From JAAFIW01 sp031414805 (GTDB lineage Bacteria; Pseudomonadota; Gammaproteobacteria; Burkholderiales; Burkholderiaceae_C): a stretch of DNA of 64,000 bases. The position numbers were made by a program, and so were the translations under genes. The notes beneath the pieces were generated by a model. The model made no database searches. It was not told the DNA's origin and was given only the letters and a program-made list of their open reading frames with translations. Below are positions 61,454-64,000 of this stretch, piece by piece. Where the stretch lies: the NCBI GenBank assembly GCA_031414805.1, contig JANOQJ010000061.1, forward strand, positions 1 through 64,000. Direction: 5' to 3'. Every line of letters begins with the position of its first letter. Within the stretch, counting starts at the first letter, position 1.

Positions 61454-62113
61454 ATGCCCGCCGAGCCGCCCAAGACTGCCCGCACACGTAACCGCTACAT
61501 CTGGCTGGCCACCTGCCTGGGCGTTGGGGTGGGTGCGCTCACTCTGGCCCTGCTCTTGCCCGCGTCGCGCGAAACCGGTGCCCTGCACCCCCTGGCCTGG
61601 CAGCCGCACCACGCCCTGGCCAGACCCTGGACCTTGTGGACCGCCGCGTGGATTCACCTGTCGTGGGCGCATCTGGTGGGCAACTTGCTGGCCCTGGGCG
61701 CGCTGGCTGTGCTGGGTCATTCCATAAGGGCGGGCACAGCCGCAGCGGTGGCCCTGCTGGTGGCCTGGCCGCTGGCCACCGCCAGTTTGTGGCTCTGGCC
61801 GCAGGTTTCAGGCTACGCTGGACTTTCAGCATTGATTCATGCTGCAGCCCTTGTGTTAATTGCTCAAGCAGCTATTTATTCAATAGCAAAACCACTGTCT
61901 TTTGTGCTGCTGGCCGGCATGGGCCTGAAGCTGCTGACCGAGCGCGCTTGGCAGCACCCGGTGGTGTTTGACCCATCGTGGGGGTTTAACGTGGTCCTGG
62001 CCTCCCACCTGGGCGGTGCGTTGGCTGGAGCGGTCAGCGGGTGGGTGGTGGTGGGGCTTGCGCGTTTAATCAAGCGGTCAGGCGTAGGCGGCGCTGCAAG
62101 CAAAGTTGTATGA
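61454..62113 (+). CDS. Rhombosortase-like rhomboid protease
   Basis: 219 residues from ATG 61454 (TTG 61442, overlapping the gshB stop, is possible). Six hydrophobic segments. WTAAWIHLSWAHLVGNLLAL is the L1/TM2 signature, GYAGLSALIHA carries the catalytic serine in GxS-xx-H, and VVLASHLGGALAG the catalytic histidine. The short length and G-L-S-A-L-I-H motif fit rhombosortases, which process GlyGly-CTERM proteins; no such target is in the window. A repeat copy encodes IAQAAIYSIA next to the active-site helix. Confidence 0.78.
   Translation: MPAEPPKTARTRNRYIWLATCLGVGVGALTLALLLPASRETGALHPLAWQPHHALARPWTLWTAAWIHLSWAHLVGNLLALGALAVLGHSIRAGTAAAVALLVAWPLATASLWLWPQVSGYAGLSALIHAAALVLIAQAAIYSIAKPLSFVLLAGMGLKLLTERAWQHPVVFDPSWGFNVVLASHLGGALAGAVSGWVVVGLARLIKRSGVGGAASKVV
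61841..61891 (-). repeat. TAGCTGCTTGAGCA repeat, copy 16, inside the rhomboid gene
   Basis: Reverse copy: gctgcagcccttgtgttaat, tgctcaagcagctatttatt, caatagcaaa. Read in frame as LIAQAAIYSIA within a membrane helix. Confidence 0.85.
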
Positions 62114-62146
62114 ATGTGACCGACTGCGGTCAAAGTCCACACATTC
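62112..62146. other. Nested hairpin after the rhomboid gene
   Basis: gaatgtg/cacattc arms enclose gaccg/cggtc. No T run, so an RNA structure or weak terminator at the stop codon. First element of the 825-bp gene-poor stretch 62114-62938, which otherwise contains three repeat copies, a 12-bp tandem repeat, a gene remnant and a REP-like pair. Confidence 0.45.
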
Positions 62147-62246
62147 CTCACCATTCGCAGTGAGCCATCGATACATTCCGCAAACAGTGTGCCCAGGCAT
62201 TCCCCGTAACAGGCTCTCCACTGGGTTGCATGGCTGAACTTTGATG

Positions 62247-62303
62247 AAAACAGCTGCTAGCCCTTATAAATAATGCTCAAGCAGCTATTCATTCAATAGC
62301 AAT
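62247..62303 (-). repeat. TAGCTGCTTGAGCA repeat, copy 17 (intergenic)
   Basis: Reverse copy: aacagctgctagcccttata, aataatgctcaagcagctat, tcattcaatagcaatt. Confidence 0.9.
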
Positions 62304-62331
62304 TCAACGATTCAGCTATCTCATCCAACGT

Positions 62332-62367
62332 AGCATCCAACGTAGCATCCAACGTAGAAAGTAAACC
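62332..62367 (+). repeat. Three perfect 12-bp tandem repeats
   Basis: catccaacgtag repeated three times without mismatch in a non-coding stretch, just outside the end of repeat copy 17. Confidence 0.9.
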
Positions 62368-62429
62368 GCCATGGCCGATACCAGCCCCCCCACGCGGCAC
62401 GCTGCTGCCCAGCCTGCTCTGCGCCCACC

Positions 62430-62587
62430 ACCAACCCCTACGGTCTGGCGAATGTCGGCAGCTTCGCCAGCCCGTTAGATGCCGATGGTTTGGCCAACGG
62501 CAGCATTGCGCTGACGGGGCACGCAACCTGCCGCTAACCATCTTCGGGCAGCCGCCGGATCTGCTACCGGGTGGCTTCTGGTTCTGA
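62430..62587 (+). pseudogene. Possible gene remnant with a frameshift
   Basis: Two overlapping open stretches look like parts of one protein: NPYGLANVGSFASPLDADGL in one frame, then LPLTIFGQPPDLLPGGFWF and a stop in another, joined at about 62518-62525. There is no start and no full-length frame. I cannot name a family. Confidence 0.3.
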
Positions 62588-62591
62588 GTCT

Positions 62592-62658
62592 ATTTGCTAT
62601 GTTTAGGATAGCTGCTTGAGCAGTATCTACAAGGGCTGGTGGCTGTTTTCGCTATAAA
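62592..62658 (+). repeat. TAGCTGCTTGAGCA repeat, copy 18 (intergenic)
   Basis: Forward copy: atttgctatgtttaggatag, ctgcttgagcagtatctaca, agggctggtggctgttttcg, ctataaa. It begins 4 bases after the remnant's stop codon. Confidence 0.9.
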
Positions 62659-62780
62659 TTTCGTCGTAGCCACTCAAATTGATACCAACAACCCCTTTCC
62701 ACCTCCGGGGGCAAGACATGCCGCCGCGACCCGCGTAGTTACCAGTTTTCAGCCAAATCGCCTGATACATGCCTCAGCCC

Positions 62781-62844
62781 GTCATTCCCGCGTAGGCGGG
62801 AATCCAGGCGCTCGAAGATGGATTCCCGCCTGCGCGGGAATGCC
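62781..62844. repeat. REP-like pair of GGCGGGAAT palindromes
   Basis: Two 20-bp palindromes, attcccgcgtaggcgggaat (62784-62803) and attcccgcctgcgcgggaat (62822-62841), are arranged head to head and bounded by gtc/ggc. Similar extragenic palindromes are widespread in proteobacteria. An outer inverted repeat (gcctgatacatgcc near 62759 against ggtatgtatctaatcaggc near 62861) encloses them. Confidence 0.8.
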
Positions 62845-62874
62845 GGCGTGCGGTGTCTGGGGTATGTATCTAAT

Positions 62875-62942
62875 CAGGCCAAATCGGCTGCAATCCCTTA
62901 TAAATACTGCTCAAGCAGCTATTAAAAGAGTAGCGTTTTCAA
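62875..62942 (-). repeat. TAGCTGCTTGAGCA repeat, copy 19, at the 3' end of rfaE2
   Basis: Reverse copy: caggccaaatcggctgcaat, cccttataaatactgctcaa, gcagctattaaaagagtagc, gttttcaa. Its end overlaps the rfaE2 stop codon (62939). Confidence 0.9.
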
Positions 62943-63430
62943 CCCGACTTCGCCCGAATTTTGTGCACCAGTGCCGTGGTGGAGTAGCCCGCCACAAACG
63001 GGATGGTCAGCGCGCGGCCACCGTAGCCCTCCACCACCTGGGTTTCGGGCAACCGCGCCATGTCGTAGTCGCCGCCCTTGACGAGGATGTCGGGCTTGAT
63101 GTGGGTGATGAGTTCCAGCGGTGTGTCCTCGTCAAACCAGGTGACCAGGCTCACCGACTCCAGCGCGGCGATCAATTCCGCGCGGTCTTGCTGGTTGTTC
63201 AGCGGGCGGTCGGGGCCTTTGCCCAGGCGCCGTGCCGAGGCATCGGTATTGAGTGCCACCACCAGACTGCCGCCCAGCGCACGCGCCTGCGCCAAATAGG
63301 TGGCGTGGCCGCGGTGCAGCACATCGAAAACGCCGTTGGTGAACACCAGCGGGCGCGGCAAGTGCGCCAGACGCAGCGCCAACTCGGGCGCGGTGGCGAG
63401 TTTGTTCAGGAAGCTGGGGGCACAGATCAA
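62939..63430 (-). CDS. rfaE2: D-glycero-beta-D-manno-heptose 1-phosphate adenylyltransferase
   Basis: About 163 residues if started at TTG 63430; no ATG or GTG in frame precedes the conserved part until far upstream (63709, overlapping the next gene). PLVFTNGVFDVLHRGHATYL is the nucleotidyltransferase HxGH block, GPDRPLNNQQDRAELIAAL the middle, and DILVKGGDYD and VAGYSTTALV the end. It makes ADP-heptose precursor for LPS core. The usual start region abuts the element at 63447-63541, which may have destroyed the native start. Confidence 0.88.
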   Translation of the reverse strand: MICAPSFLNKLATAPELALRLAHLPRPLVFTNGVFDVLHRGHATYLAQARALGGSLVVALNTDASARRLGKGPDRPLNNQQDRAELIAALESVSLVTWFDEDTPLELITHIKPDILVKGGDYDMARLPETQVVEGYGGRALTIPFVAGYSTTALVHKIRAKSG

Positions 63431-63446
63431 GGGGAGTGAAACCCAT

Positions 63447-63541
63447 GAACGCAGAGGACGCGAAGGGTACGCAGAGGACGCAAAAAAACAGCCAAATTTT
63501 GGTATTCCCTTTTGCGTCCTCTGCGCATTCTTCGCGTCCTG
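63447..63541. mobile_element. Gene-less element with the same arms as the GxxExxY cassette
   Basis: Left arm gaacgcagaggacgcgaagg...; inner 31-bp inverted arms 63455-63485 and 63510-63540 agree at 28 positions, with about 24 bases between. The left 39 bases match the left arm of the trp-operon cassette at 31 positions. It lies between the rfaE2 5' end and the stop of the next gene. Confidence 0.68.
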
Positions 63542-63552
63542 ATACCTGTTTT

Positions 63553-64000
63553 TTAAGCAGCCGAGGCAGAAGTAGCCGTCGGAGCAGGGCTCGCTAGCGT
63601 GGCTGCCAGCTCCTTGCGGTAGCGGTTGAGCTCCTGCACGGTGGAAAAGCTGCGGTCCATCAACAGGCTCAGGTTGTGCAGGATGCGCTCGACCACTTTG
63701 GTTTCCCACACGGCATCAAACTTGATTTGCGTGTCCAGCCAGGCTTCCAGCCACTCGGGGTTGGGCAGGCGGCTTTGAATGGTGTCGCGCGGAAACAGGG
63801 CTTTGTTCACATGCAGGTTGGTCGGATGCAACGCTTGCGCGGTGCGGCGGGCGCTGGCCATGAGCACACCCACTTTGGTGAAAGCGGCTTTGGCTTCGTT
63901 GCCAAAGTTGTTAATGGCACGTTTCATGTAGCGCAGGTAAGCGCCGCCGTGGCGGGCTTCGTCCTGGCTGAGCGTGGTGTAGATGTGCTTGATAACGGGC
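63553..64000 (-). CDS. Di-iron ferritin-like / acyl-ACP desaturase-type protein (5' end outside window)
   Basis: The frame is open to the window end, so the N-terminus is missing; ATG 63927 is internal. The visible 148 residues begin IKHIYTTLSQDEARHGGAYL, with the ExxH iron-binding motif (DEARH) of ferritin-like desaturases, followed by FDAVWETKVVERILHNL and an Ala-rich tail. Similar genes occur in Burkholderiales near LPS genes, but function is not certain. Confidence 0.75.
   Translation of the reverse strand, partial: PVIKHIYTTLSQDEARHGGAYLRYMKRAINNFGNEAKAAFTKVGVLMASARRTAQALHPTNLHVNKALFPRDTIQSRLPNPEWLEAWLDTQIKFDAVWETKVVERILHNLSLLMDRSFSTVQELNRYRKELAATLASPAPTATSASAA

Noticed and set aside
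62293..62541. 82-residue minus-strand frame
   Set aside because: Spans the 12-bp tandem repeats and part of a dispersed repeat; no domain, no ribosome site.

Overview
The window looks like chromosome from a betaproteobacterium of the order Burkholderiales, most likely family Comamonadaceae (Rhodoferax/Polaromonas-like). This rests on a GC-rich coding style, a Bug-type (tripartite tricarboxylate) solute receptor, a lysine/alanine-rich H1-like histone, a caa3-style cytochrome oxidase cluster with the small assembly protein, a trp operon preceded by phosphoglycolate phosphatase, and a JDVT-CTERM-type sorting pair. No database search was possible; family calls are by recognition of motifs and context.

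Layout. 1-1.3 kb: repeat-rich segment and a DUF1778/GNAT toxin-antitoxin pair. 1.3-8.1 kb: Bug receptor, acyl-CoA ligase, FFLEELY-motif protein, Tat-signal protein + GMC oxidoreductase + lipase. 8.1-13.4 kb: response regulator with a degenerate cyclase domain, a large hybrid histidine kinase and a Crp/Fnr regulator, all codirectional. 13.4-18.7 kb: DUF2855, Ohr/OsmC, a membrane protein with a C-terminal domain of unknown function, psd, gph, chalcone-isomerase-like protein. 18.7-26 kb: trp operon with a previously unlisted leader peptide, interrupted by a GxxExxY cassette (between trpE and trpG) and a Sel1-like lipoprotein (between trpD and trpC), then ung and tRNA-Arg(CCU). 26.3-34.7 kb: SulP transporter with cNMP domain, VWA protein, an unknown protein, and a DUF1800/DUF1501 pair. 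34.7-40 kb (minus strand): ctaC-ctaD-small assembly protein-ctaG-DUF2970-ctaE. 40-47 kb: BioC-like methyltransferase, ComF, TrmL, MaoC, ParA, DUF3592, KefF/G-like + KefC. 47-54 kb: NrdR boxes, nrdA, an nrdB broken by an in-frame amber codon, H1-like histone, AMP nucleosidase. 54-56 kb: an AAA ATPase + RloB pair that looks like a defence module. 56-64 kb: BenE, an intramembrane protease next to its probable JDVT-CTERM substrate (CLCA-like metalloprotease/VWA), glutathione synthetase, rhombosortase-like rhomboid, a repeat-dense gene-poor stretch, heptose-phosphate adenylyltransferase and a partial di-iron ferritin-like/desaturase protein.

The most unusual theme is repetitive DNA. A roughly 65-bp palindromic repeat (core tagctgcttgagca ... 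acaagggct) occurs at about 19 places here, and eight of the copies lie inside genes, where most are read in one frame giving a DTAQAAI-like peptide. A second, unrelated family (gaacgcaaag/cgcagagg arms) forms 43-bp terminal inverted repeats around the GxxExxY gene inside the trp operon, and a gene-less version of the same arms sits at the 5' end of the heptose adenylyltransferase gene. Together these look like an undescribed autonomous/non-autonomous element pair. Other points worth checking are the nonsense codon in nrdB, the trp attenuator, the tandem NrdR boxes and the protease/substrate sorting pair.
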